This document shows, in pieces, positions 42,959 to 51,874 of a stretch of 64,000 nt of DNA. The DNA is from Schlesneria paludicola DSM 18645. GTDB lineage: Bacteria > Planctomycetota > Planctomycetia > Planctomycetales > Planctomycetaceae. The DNA is taken from positions 2,132,798 through 2,196,797 of the forward strand of contig NZ_JH636434.1 of assembly GCF_000255655.1 (NCBI RefSeq). The letters run 5' to 3'. The notes under the pieces are model-generated. The model was not told the origin of the DNA and ran no database searches. It was given only the letters and a program-made list of their open reading frames with translations. A program made the position numbers and the translations under genes. Within the stretch, counting starts at the first letter, position 1. The number at the start of each line of letters is the position of its first letter.

Positions 42959-44872
42959 TCAATTGGAGTTCTGCTCGACTGCGATGGTCTGCGCGGTCGA
43001 TTCTTGAAATGGCGGCTGTGCCGGACGTTGTGCTTTTCGCCCCTCTGCGACCCGAGCATCGTCGGGCAGTCGGGTCATCCACTTCACCAGGATGTCCATT
43101 TCTAAGGTACTCAACAAATTAAATTCGGGATGAGTTTGATCCAAGGAAAACGAAGGCATGCGATCGTTTCGATCGCCGTAAAATCGGGGGCTGCTCGGAT
43201 TCGAGATCAGGCCGACTAACCATTCTCTCGATGCATACCCGGTCAGGTCCGGTGCGGAACCGAGTGATCCCTGATTGCCAAACTTATGGCAATCGGTGCA
43301 TTTTAGTTCACCAACAAGTAACTCGCGCCCCCGTTGAGCATCTGATGATTGATAGGGTTCATGCCCCGCTTCGGCCGCCAGTGCCGTGGCGACGGCCATC
43401 AACTTATTCTGCAACGCAGGACGATCGTTCTCGGCGAAGAGACTTCGGATGTGTTCCGTCATTTCGTTGTTTTTGAACGCGGTATTTCCGAAATAATTGC
43501 TCCCTGAAATCTGATCAACATCGAAAAATCCCATGATCCACTTCGTTGAACCAATCCCGTAGAGATTCGGCGCAGTGGATTCTGCCACCGCCGTACCCTG
43601 ATCACCGGCGTCCGCCATCGCGTGGCAACTTGCACAATGTCGCGCAAACAATCTCGGCCCCTGTGTCAGAGGATCATGCCGCAGGAGTTCGATCGCCCCA
43701 TTCGAACCGATGGCTTCCGAACGCGCCAATTCGCGGGCACGCTCGGACATTTGTTCAAATGCGACGACACTCGCTTGATATTCACGGTCGTTCCAATCGT
43801 TGCTGAACGACAGAAACGTCAGACTACCCCATCCGGTCGCAAACGCCGCCACGAAAAACAGCCGGCACAAACGCTCAGCGCGTGGCGGAAGCAATCGATC
43901 GAGAATCGGCATGATCATGAACGCCGCCAGAAAAACAGCGGGGACCACATGCGTCGCAATGAATTCCGTATCGCCGGTAAAATACCTGCGAAGTTCAAAC
44001 AGCCATCGGAAATACCATTCGGGACGTGGAGAAAACGGCAAGTCCGGGTCTGCCGGCGCGGGCAGAGGCGCGCCCCACTGCCATGAGATCCCGGAAATAG
44101 CACCGACAACAAGTAGCAAAGCGGTCAAATTGCGAACCGACTGATACGGCCAGTAAGGCAATAGCGGCGCTGAGATCGACAGATCACTGGCAAAATTTCT
44201 CCGATAAGAATTGTGCTTGATGACCTGATGCAAATGGACAAAACACAAACCGCTGACGAGTAGCGGCAGCAGCCCCACGTGCAGAAAATAAAGGCGCGTC
44301 AGTGTCAGATTGCCGACATCGTCCCCGCCGAAGAGAATGCGTTGAAACCAGGGGCCGACGACCGGAGTCGCGGCGAGGATATTGCCTTCTACTTGAATCT
44401 GGGCAATCCCTTTTTGTGTCGCTGCAAGCGGATTGCCAGTGATCGTCCAGACCAAGATTAACGGAAACAACAGCAATCCTGTGATCCATACGAGCTCTCG
44501 AGGCGCTCGATAGGCGCGAATGATGATGACTCGGACAATGTGAATGCCAAACAAAATAATCAGGGCGTGTGAGGAGTAATGGTGCACCCCTCGCAAGAAT
44601 CGTCCCGCGGACGATTGATCGATAAAATTGACGCTGGCCCAAGCGCTCGCCATGGACGGGCTATACGTGGACATGAGCAACAGGCCTGTGACGCATTCAA
44701 TGACTAATAGCCACAGGAGACAGCTTGCACTGGTGTATGACCAACTGGGACCGTCAGGTAACACCCGCTGACAAAGGATTGCCAGATAGTGCCGGTAGTT
44801 GACCCGTCGATCAAGCCAGTCTAGCAAAGCGTATTTTTCAACAGTTCTCGGCGGATTAACTTCGGACGACAC
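42959..44872 (-). CDS. cytochrome b fused to a diheme cytochrome c domain
   Basis: 637 residues from a GTG at 44872 that overlaps the Rieske gene by 17 bases; the frame extends to 44974 but that part lies in the Rieske gene. Haem b ligands are H97/H111 and H198/H213, the 13- and 14-residue gaps of the b6 type. The C-terminal half of cytochrome b (subunit IV part) has FSPRPEWYF where most have PEWY, the quinol-site motif. After about residue 395 two c-type haem sites follow, C413-ASCH and C525-TDCH, on the positive side. The protein should be the core of a quinol:electron acceptor oxidoreductase that keeps its cytochrome c on the same chain. Confidence 0.88.
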   Translation of the reverse strand: MSSEVNPPRTVEKYALLDWLDRRVNYRHYLAILCQRVLPDGPSWSYTSASCLLWLLVIECVTGLLLMSTYSPSMASAWASVNFIDQSSAGRFLRGVHHYSSHALIILFGIHIVRVIIIRAYRAPRELVWITGLLLFPLILVWTITGNPLAATQKGIAQIQVEGNILAATPVVGPWFQRILFGGDDVGNLTLTRLYFLHVGLLPLLVSGLCFVHLHQVIKHNSYRRNFASDLSISAPLLPYWPYQSVRNLTALLLVVGAISGISWQWGAPLPAPADPDLPFSPRPEWYFRWLFELRRYFTGDTEFIATHVVPAVFLAAFMIMPILDRLLPPRAERLCRLFFVAAFATGWGSLTFLSFSNDWNDREYQASVVAFEQMSERARELARSEAIGSNGAIELLRHDPLTQGPRLFARHCASCHAMADAGDQGTAVAESTAPNLYGIGSTKWIMGFFDVDQISGSNYFGNTAFKNNEMTEHIRSLFAENDRPALQNKLMAVATALAAEAGHEPYQSSDAQRGRELLVGELKCTDCHKFGNQGSLGSAPDLTGYASREWLVGLISNPSSPRFYGDRNDRMPSFSLDQTHPEFNLLSTLEMDILVKWMTRLPDDARVAEGRKAQRPAQPPFQESTAQTIAVEQNSN

Positions 44873-45422
44873 GTTGTTTTGATCCGATCTGAAATGTTTC
44901 GAATTTGACTTCAACCCAGGCGTCTTCACTTGAAGAGTCGCACACAACGCGGCACGCCAAAGGATCCATATCACGTGGCGCGTGGTTCGCTTCTTGAGAC
45001 ACCGGGTCGTTCTGACGTTCTCCGTTCAGGTCAAAAGTCGCCCGATGGCAGGGACAGACGAATTTCTGACTCGAAGGCTGCATCTGGATCTGACATCCCA
45101 TATGGGGACAGACACTGCTGAAGGCATGTACCTCAGTTTCCGCAGCACCCGATGCGGCAGGACGCCGAATCAGCCATACGCGTCCCAGAACTTGTTGGTC
45201 GCTTTGTACCCAGGCATCTTGCTTACTACCGAGGACGGGTACCATGACTGGCCGACCAACGGATAGATCTTGCAAACGTTTCAGCCTGCGAAAATCCGAC
45301 TCCGGCTCTGTCACTGACGGAGCTTTGCCAGACAAGTATCGGATTCCGGGTAGGCCAATGATTGCAGCGATCGTTGTCGCCATTCCACGACTTAACCACT
45401 GCAATAGCTCACGACGATTCAT
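44856..45422 (-). CDS. Rieske iron-sulfur protein of the cytochrome bc complex
   Basis: 188 residues from the ATG at 45422 (GGAAAG upstream). A twin-arginine signal anchor (NRRELLQWLSRGMATTIAAII) exports the folded protein. The 2Fe-2S ligands are C105 and H107 in CPHMGC and C123 and H126 in CPCH; C110 and C125 should form the stabilising disulfide. It passes electrons from quinol to the cytochrome c part encoded by the next gene, with which it overlaps. Confidence 0.93.
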   Translation of the reverse strand: MNRRELLQWLSRGMATTIAAIIGLPGIRYLSGKAPSVTEPESDFRRLKRLQDLSVGRPVMVPVLGSKQDAWVQSDQQVLGRVWLIRRPAASGAAETEVHAFSSVCPHMGCQIQMQPSSQKFVCPCHRATFDLNGERQNDPVSQEANHAPRDMDPLACRVVCDSSSEDAWVEVKFETFQIGSKQRVVRS

Positions 45423-45563
45423 GAGGATCTTTCCAGGCGGGAAGGTGAGGCAGGATGCTTCGGACGGTTGGAAATCGACGGAGGGCACATGCGATGTACG
45501 ACGCGATGATTGTCAGGCGGGACGAGCGGTGAGCGAGGACACTCGAAGACACGGATGCCCAAC

Positions 45564-46157
45564 TCAAGCGACAGTCGAATTCAGGTAAGCAGTTTCGCCA
45601 AGGGCGTCCAACAGTGCGTCGTCCAGCCTCTGTGTGGTGGCGTCTGCCTGATGGCGTTTCAGATGTTGACGAAACGCCGTTGAGATGGAAACGCCAAGTC
45701 CATTGGCCCATTCCGGCGCGTCCGAGGCAATGACACACCGGCCGAGACAATCGAGAGGACGCACACACGTACATGCGCATTGTCCATCTTCGAGTCGCAT
45801 CGGACAACGCTCTTCTCGAAGACGGGATTGCTGTAAAACGCGATGAATTTCGTCGGCTCCTTGTCGCCGAATCTCGTGAGCGATCGCACTCGCTTCGACT
45901 CTCGTGACCTGAGGAACAAAACCCGTCTCCGAGCAAGTCAAGCGAGTCTCATCCTCGGAAATCTCACATGCGAGAGAAGCTGTCGTTTGCAGTAACTCGG
46001 TGGTCGGCAACACCGTAACAGCAGGCCGAAAATTTCGGCGACGAGCGTCACCCGCGAACGATGGAGTCCGCGCGGTGAAATCAAAGAGCGCTAGGCCCAT
46101 CAGCGAGGCAACGAGCAAGAGACACAAGGGTAAGCTCAACAGGACGAAAGCTGACAT
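45564..46157 (-). CDS. membrane-anchored YkgJ-like Cys-cluster protein
   Basis: 197 residues from the ATG at 46157, preceded by GGAGGG at 7 bases. A single N-terminal helix (FVLLSLPLCLLLVASLMGLALF) anchors it. The Cys pattern AC-x9-TC and later CPMRLEDGQCACTCVRPLDCLGRC resembles the zinc- or iron-chelating YkgJ family, where RP.-C is typical. It is the first gene of the operon with the Rieske and cytochrome b genes, so a role in assembly or as an extra electron carrier is plausible but unproved. Confidence 0.6.
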   Translation of the reverse strand: MSAFVLLSLPLCLLLVASLMGLALFDFTARTPSFAGDARRRNFRPAVTVLPTTELLQTTASLACEISEDETRLTCSETGFVPQVTRVEASAIAHEIRRQGADEIHRVLQQSRLREERCPMRLEDGQCACTCVRPLDCLGRCVIASDAPEWANGLGVSISTAFRQHLKRHQADATTQRLDDALLDALGETAYLNSTVA

Positions 46158-46744
46158 ATCGTGACCCTCCGATGAACAGTTCCCACCCGTGAAACAGCCT
46201 TGGCCAACGGCCGATCGATCCTGCACTCGCCCAAAGCTGACCCACAAACAATATAACTGGATCTTTTTATCCATTATTGGATCGCAGGCGAGTCATGTCA
46301 ACTGTTGCAAATGAGTGTCCGTCGTTTCGTGAGGGAAATCGTCCGCCTGAAGTCGCTCAAATGATTCTCACCAGCAGGAGGATATTTTCATGGTCTCGAC
46401 GAGAGTTGGGGTCGAGGGAGAGGCTTCCCCGGCGTGGAGTGGGCGAATCGTTTCTGAGGCTGCTCGCAGTGAAACTGTGATCCACGGAGCATGAGGCCCT
46501 GAAAAACTTTGGTCGCTGGTTCGCAACTCAAGAACGAGAGTCTGATAGAGTGAGTCCATTCATGGGACGGGTGCCGCCTTGACTTGTATCCGTTCAAGAG
46601 ACGACTCGTACCCGAAATGGCGAGAGTCTGACTGGGCCATCCTCATATAGAAAATCGTGGCGTCGACACCATTGCATCAACGCCACGATTCATGTCACAC
46701 ATTTCGACGGCGGCTGCGCGACGGCAGTCCGTCCAGCGGATGTC
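46158..46744. other. intergenic region with terminator
   Basis: About 590 bases between the YkgJ-like gene and the end of the repeat-protein gene. Only the hairpin at 46653 is recognised. Confidence 0.4.
46653..46690 (-). terminator. terminator of the repeat-protein gene
   Basis: 11-base perfect stem (AATCGTGGCGT, 46653-46663, with 46680-46690) followed on the minus strand by TTCTATA. It lies 55 bases past the stop of the giant gene. Confidence 0.7.
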
Positions 46745-49700
46745 TCACGTCACGGTCAGCTTGGCGACAGCCGTTACGCTGCTGAACGCGGTCGCCTGCC
46801 CGGTCGCGGCGATGTTGAATTTGGCACCTGCGGTTCCGGCCGTCTGATCCCAAGCACGGAATGTGACAGATGAGGTTGTCCCGGCGGCGCTATTCGGAAC
46901 GAATCGCAAACGATCTGATGACCGTAACAAGAGCGCCGCGCTACCACTCACCGCCCCCACATCGACCCAGGTTTGGCCACCGTTCGTCGAGTACTGCCAC
47001 TTTCCATTGCCGCTGCTGAGACCCACGATGGCGATCCCCTGCACGGCGTTTGAATCAACATCGGTCACCTTCCCCGCAATCAATGTCGAGACCAGATTGC
47101 CGCTGTTGGTCGCCTGGGTCCTCGTCAGATTGGTGAAGTTGTTTGCCCCCGTCAAACCCGGAGCATCATTGATCGATGTGACCGCAATGTTCGACGTCGC
47201 CAGCGCACTGCTGAAGGGCGTCACCAGCCCCGTCGATGTGATGTTCGTTTTCGTGCCTGTCGCCCCCGCGGTCTGGTCCCAGGCTCGGAATGTCACGGAC
47301 GCAGCTGTTGGGCCAAGGCCGTTCGGCACGAATCGCAATCGATCTGTCGATCGAAGCAGCAACGCGGAAGTGCCGCTTACGGTCCCGACATCGCTCCATG
47401 TCTGCGATTGATCCAACTGATACTGCCATTTTCCATTTCCATTGGCCACGCCAACAACGGCAATCCCCTTCATGGAGCCCACATCGACATCCGTCACTTT
47501 ACCGGCGATCAGCGACGAAACCAGACTGCCCCCATTAGCCGCCTGATCTTCGGTGATGTTCGAAAAGTTGACGGCACCACCGAGAACCGGCGCGTCGTTC
47601 ACAGAAGTCACCGTCAAATTTGCCGTGGCCTGCACGCTGCTGTACGCGCGCGTGCCACCGGAACTCGTCGTGTTCACTTTTGTACCTGCGGTCCCGCTCG
47701 TTTGGTCCCAGGCCCTGAAAGTCACCGAAGCCGTTGTACCATTCGCTAGATTTGGCACGAAACGCAAACGATCTGACGATCGCAACAAGAGTGCCGAATC
47801 AACCGACACGCTGACAATGTCGGTCCACGTTGAACCGTTATTCAACGAATATTGCCACTTGCCACTGCTGTTGTTCAGGCCGGTCAATGCGACGCCTTGC
47901 AATGCCCCTGCATCGACATCGGTAATCTTGCCGGCGATCAATGCCGACACCTGGTTGCCTGAATTTGTAGCCTGATCCTCGGTAATCGTCGCGAACGCGT
48001 TCGCGCCTGTCAGTACGGGAGCATCATTCAGGGACGTGACGACCAGATTGGCGGTCACTTGCCCCTCACTGAATGCTGTGGTACCACCGACCGTCGAACT
48101 GTTGACCTTCGCCCCAGCAACGCCGCTGGTTTGATCCCAACCGCGGAATGTCAACGAGGCGGTTGTTCCATTCTTCTCATTGGGAACGAACCGGACGAGA
48201 TCGTTCGATCGCAGTGGCAGCGACGAGGTTGCCGAGACGGCGCCCACGTTGGTCCATGTCGAGCCACCATTGATTGAGTACTGCCACGTCCCAGACCCGC
48301 TTGTCGTGCCTGTGAGCGCCAGGCCCGACAACGCCCCGGTATCAACGTCCGTCAGACGTCCCAGTAGTAGGTCCTGAACAAGATAGCCGCCGTTTGTCGT
48401 CTGGTCCTCTGTGATCGGTGCGACATTGATGTTTCCACTGGTCAGTACAGGAGCATGATTCACGGCCGAGACGGTAATATGTGACGTTGCCTGCTGGCTG
48501 CTATAGGTGCGCACTCCGCCACCGGGAGCTGTGGCATTAAATCGCGTGCCCGCTGCTCCGCTGGTTTGATCCCAAGCCAAGAACGTCAGCGATGCCGTCG
48601 TGGGATCATTCCCGTACGGGGCATACCGCAAACGGTCGGTCGGTCTCAGCAGCAGCGCAGAACTCGCAAACACGGTGTCGATGTTGGTCCACGATGTGCC
48701 ATTATCCAATGAATACTGCCAGCCGCCCGTCCCATTCACGAATCCAACGATCGCAATCCCCTGTAGCGCAGCCGGATCAACGTCGGTGATTTTTCCCGCG
48801 ATGAGCGTCGAAACCAAATTCCCCGCATTGGCAACATCATTCGTCGTGATCGGTGTGAAATCATTCGCGCCAGCAAGGACAGGAGCATCGTTCATCGACG
48901 TGACATTTAGATTGCCGTCGATTTGAACAGCACTGAATGCAGTTGCATCACCGTTGACCGTCGTATCAACCTTAATGCCCGCAGTTCCAATCGTCTGGTC
49001 CCAACCGCGGAAGGTCAGCGAGGCCGTTGTTCCATTCTTCCCGTTGGGCACCAGCCGGACGAAATCATTCGAGCGGAGCAGCAACGACGAACCTGGAGTG
49101 ACGCTACCGACATTTGACCATGTTGTGCCGGCATTGGTCGAGAACTGCCACACCCCGGTGCCGCTTGTCAAATTCGTGACAGCGATACCCGAAAGTGCCC
49201 CTGCGTCGGGATCAGTGAGTCGACCAGAAACGAGATCGCCAACGCGATAACCTCCATTCGTCGTCTGATCTTCGGAAATTGTGCCAATCACGATATTTCC
49301 GCTCAACAAAACGGGAGCGTGATTCGCCGTCGTGGCGGCCGTTACCGCGATCTGAGCGGTTGCCTGTTCGTTGCTGTACGCCGTTGAGCCACCAGAGGCC
49401 GTTGTATTCTTCCTTGTACCGGCACTTCCGCTCGTTTGGTCCCAGGCGCGGAACGTGACCGACGCCGTTGTTGCGTCCGTTCCATAAGGAACATATCGCA
49501 GCCGGTCAGTCGACCGCAGTAGAAGCGAAGAACTGACGAACGCCGTCTCAAGATTGTTCCAGGACGAACCGTTGTCTAACGAGTATTGCCAACCGCCAGT
49601 CCCACTCGTAAAACCGGTCACGGCAATCCCCTGCAGTCGGTCCGGATCGACGTCAGACATGCGGCCCGAGATGAGTGTTGAAACGAGCTCGCCTGGATTG

Positions 49701-50353
49701 TTGACTGCCGTCGCAGAAATCGAAGTGAAATTGTTTGCCCCCGACAGCACAGGAGCATCGTTCATCGGCATGACGTTTAGGTTGGCGCTGACTTGAACGG
49801 CACTAAACGCGGTTGCGCCACTATTAACCGACGAATCGACTTTGACTCCGCTGGCGCCCGTCGTCTGATCCCAGCCTCGGAACGTGAAGGATGCGGCCGT
49901 GCCATTGATGGTATCAGGCACGAACCGAATCAGATCATTCGATCGCAGCAGCAACGATGCCCCCGCAGTGACGATGCCGACATTCGACCAGGTCGATCCG
50001 CTATTCGAAGAATACTGCCATGTCCCGGTGCCGCTGACAGAGCCGGTCAGTGCGATACCAGAGAGCGCACCAGAATCTGCATCCGTCAACCGCCCGAGCA
50101 GAATATCGCTGACTAAGTATCCACCGCTCGTTGTCTGGTCTTCGTAAATGGGCGAGAGGTTCACGTCAACGTTTTGCAGCACGGGCGCAGAGTTGATGGC
50201 TGCCACTGCGGCCGTCGCGGATAACATCGAGCGAGTTTCCAGAAGTTCGACTACCGCCGGGTGATTGTCCACCCAATGCGCCGATTGACGCCTTGGACGC
50301 GTGGATTTGACGAACGCCGACCGCAACCAAGTACGCACAACATGCCGAAGCAT
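46745..50353 (-). CDS. giant secreted repeat protein with planctomycete LEPR-like motif
   Basis: 1202 residues; GGAG precedes the ATG by 10 bases. The N-terminus is basic, then VVELLETRSMLSA (about 35-46) is a variant of the planctomycete 'LEPR.LLSA' motif found at the start of many exported giant proteins. From about residue 55 the chain is eight repeats of about 144 residues. Each has an E-D-Q-T-T/N opening, D.D.GAL.G.A, a GxWQYS.N.G.TW core, LLLRS.DR.RFVPN and FRAWDQT.G..G.K. Units alternate in their opening (units 1, 3, 5 versus 2, 4), so an ancestral pair was amplified. It stops right at the end of unit 8 with no dockerin, sorting signal or membrane anchor. An adhesin or matrix role is inferred. 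Confidence 0.85.
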   Translation of the reverse strand: MLRHVVRTWLRSAFVKSTRPRRQSAHWVDNHPAVVELLETRSMLSATAAVAAINSAPVLQNVDVNLSPIYEDQTTSGGYLVSDILLGRLTDADSGALSGIALTGSVSGTGTWQYSSNSGSTWSNVGIVTAGASLLLRSNDLIRFVPDTINGTAASFTFRGWDQTTGASGVKVDSSVNSGATAFSAVQVSANLNVMPMNDAPVLSGANNFTSISATAVNNPGELVSTLISGRMSDVDPDRLQGIAVTGFTSGTGGWQYSLDNGSSWNNLETAFVSSSLLLRSTDRLRYVPYGTDATTASVTFRAWDQTSGSAGTRKNTTASGGSTAYSNEQATAQIAVTAATTANHAPVLLSGNIVIGTISEDQTTNGGYRVGDLVSGRLTDPDAGALSGIAVTNLTSGTGVWQFSTNAGTTWSNVGSVTPGSSLLLRSNDFVRLVPNGKNGTTASLTFRGWDQTIGTAGIKVDTTVNGDATAFSAVQIDGNLNVTSMNDAPVLAGANDFTPITTNDVANAGNLVSTLIAGKITDVDPAALQGIAIVGFVNGTGGWQYSLDNGTSWTNIDTVFASSALLLRPTDRLRYAPYGNDPTTASLTFLAWDQTSGAAGTRFNATAPGGGVRTYSSQQATSHITVSAVNHAPVLTSGNINVAPITEDQTTNGGYLVQDLLLGRLTDVDTGALSGLALTGTTSGSGTWQYSINGGSTWTNVGAVSATSSLPLRSNDLVRFVPNEKNGTTASLTFRGWDQTSGVAGAKVNSSTVGGTTAFSEGQVTANLVVTSLNDAPVLTGANAFATITEDQATNSGNQVSALIAGKITDVDAGALQGVALTGLNNSSGKWQYSLNNGSTWTDIVSVSVDSALLLRSSDRLRFVPNLANGTTASVTFRAWDQTSGTAGTKVNTTSSGGTRAYSSVQATANLTVTSVNDAPVLGGAVNFSNITEDQAANGGSLVSSLIAGKVTDVDVGSMKGIAVVGVANGNGKWQYQLDQSQTWSDVGTVSGTSALLLRSTDRLRFVPNGLGPTAASVTFRAWDQTAGATGTKTNITSTGLVTPFSSALATSNIAVTSINDAPGLTGANNFTNLTRTQATNSGNLVSTLIAGKVTDVDSNAVQGIAIVGLSSGNGKWQYSTNGGQTWVDVGAVSGSAALLLRSSDRLRFVPNSAAGTTSSVTFRAWDQTAGTAGAKFNIAATGQATAFSSVTAVAKLTVT
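46748..50190 (-). repeat. eight coding tandem repeats of about 430 bases
   Basis: The eight units lie inside the giant gene, counted by their WQY/WQF cores. Divergence between units is high at the DNA level, so they are old rather than freshly copied. Confidence 0.85.
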
Positions 50354-50988
50354 ATTTCAGTTCTCCGAGCGACCAAAGAATCACTGAACTTAAATTTCGA
50401 ACCGTCCGCATGCGCAGTGTACGCAGCGTAGACAACACGATTTAACGCTTCCTTAAGGTTTCCGCAAGCTCCGACTGTTGTCGTAATTGAAATCACATTT
50501 TGTGACATAAACAACGAGTTGCTATTGACACTAGCAACTGATAGCAACTTTCACTTAACAACCAATTGAAACAATGAGGCGGCAGGAACCGTGGCGTTCA
50601 CAATGTCACAGCATCTTTGCACTAGTACAGCCAAAGTCCCGGCAATCTCAACAGGCCGTTAGTCGTTGCCGAAGCAAAAACATGACTATGATTGTTATTT
50701 GTTTGCCGATGCGGAACGAACTGAACGCGACTCGATCTGTGAAGCCAGGACGGCTGTGTCCACGACACAGCATGCGAGATCTCCTGTCAGTCGATCCAAG
50801 CGGCAGGCGCACGGAGTCTGCGGTGCGTTGTAAATGGACTTCGATCGCGCGAGAATCTTGAACAGAGGCAGCGCAATCAGTCTCTGCTCAACCGTTGTTT
50901 CTGCACTGCCAGACTGTCGCGTCAGCCTGGTCTCACGTTGAATTCTGATCGAAACGCTCATCAACCAGATTCGATAAGGTCGCATGTC
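50354..50988. other. divergent intergenic region with repeat
   Basis: 635 bases between the giant gene (-) and the SDR gene (+). The right part is repeat copy 2. An AT-rich stretch at 50480-50570 probably holds the promoter of the giant gene. No gene supported. Confidence 0.45.
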
Positions 50989-50989
50989 A
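50824..50989. repeat. dispersed intergenic repeat, copy 2
   Basis: Counterpart of 41937-42085. The right end runs to the first base of the SDR start codon, so it forms the leader and perhaps promoter of that gene. The copy is about 15 bases longer in its middle. Confidence 0.65.
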
Positions 50990-51759
50990 TGGATCGTCTG
51001 AAGAGTAAAGTTGCTGTCATTACTGGAGGCGGTGCGGGGATTGGTCGCGCCACGTGTGAACTTTTCGCGGAAGAAGGAGCCACGGTGGTAGTCGCGGAAC
51101 GCGATGAAGCCTCGGGCCGCGAAGTCGCGCAGGGCATTGTGGGGCGCGGTGGACGGGCGTTGTTCGTACAGACCGACGTCGCCAACGAAGCCAGCATTCA
51201 GGCCATGGCGGCAGCGACCGAAAAAGCATTTGGCCGTATCGACATCCTTGTGAACAATGCCGCAGTGTTTGTCCTGAAAGGGATCGATGCCACGATGGAA
51301 GAATGGCGCGAGATCCTGGATGTCAACGTCGCAGGCCCCGCACTCTGTGCGAAACACTGCGTGCCGATCATGCGGCGTGGAGGCGGCGGCGCTATCGTGA
51401 ATCTCGGCTCAATCTCAAGCGTGATCGCGCAACCGCAAATGGTCACGTACAATGCCACCAAGGCGGCCGTTGCCAATATGACGCGCTGCATGGCTCTGGA
51501 TCTCGCCCCAGACAATATTCGTGTCAATGCCGTGGGCCCTGGTGCTGTCTGGACCCAGATTGTCGAACGACTCACTTCGGAAGCTGGCTTGGACCGTAAA
51601 GCCGCCGATGCGGATGCAGAATGGGGTGGCGCGCACCTCATAAAACGCATCGCAAATCCGCGTGAGATCGCCTATCCGATCCTGTTCCTCGCCTCTGACG
51701 AAGCTTCGTTCGTGACAGGTTCACTGCTGATGGCAGACGGCGGATACACTGCCCGGTAG
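50989..51759 (+). CDS. short-chain dehydrogenase/reductase
   Basis: 256 residues from the ATG at 50989 (AAGG upstream). Classical SDR with a Rossmann TGGGAGIG at 12-19, LVNNAA, the catalytic Ser in LGSISS, Y-N-A-T-K and the ending MADGGYTAR. E/R residues after the second strand (VAERDE) fit NAD rather than NADP. It reduces or oxidises an alcohol or sugar of unknown identity. It stands alone between the giant gene and the SPFH operon. Confidence 0.9.
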   Translation: MDRLKSKVAVITGGGAGIGRATCELFAEEGATVVVAERDEASGREVAQGIVGRGGRALFVQTDVANEASIQAMAAATEKAFGRIDILVNNAAVFVLKGIDATMEEWREILDVNVAGPALCAKHCVPIMRRGGGGAIVNLGSISSVIAQPQMVTYNATKAAVANMTRCMALDLAPDNIRVNAVGPGAVWTQIVERLTSEAGLDRKAADADAEWGGAHLIKRIANPREIAYPILFLASDEASFVTGSLLMADGGYTAR

Positions 51760-51799
51760 CCACAATCAAGATTGATGATTCGGCCACCTGAAACAAAAA

Positions 51800-51839
51800 C
51801 ACGGGCGAGAGACGATGATTTGGTAACGTCTTGCCCGTG
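51800..51839. terminator. bidirectional hairpin terminator
   Basis: CACGGGC (51800-51806) pairs with 51833-51839, extended by a bulged AGACG/CGTCT. On the minus strand TTTTTGTTTC follows, so it ends the SPFH operon; it also lies 40 bases after the SDR stop. Confidence 0.7.
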
Positions 51840-51874
51840 CTCTTGCTGGACCGGGATTGATGAACGACCAACTC

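Noticed and set aside
44873-44974. Longer cytochrome b start (44974)
   Set aside because: Lies inside the Rieske coding sequence and adds residues unlike any cytochrome b; the GTG at 44872 is preferred although its binding site is weak.
46748-50190. CRISPR array or DNA satellite suggested by the periodic sequence
   Set aside because: The periodicity is about 430 bases, in frame and protein-conserved; it is a coding repeat.
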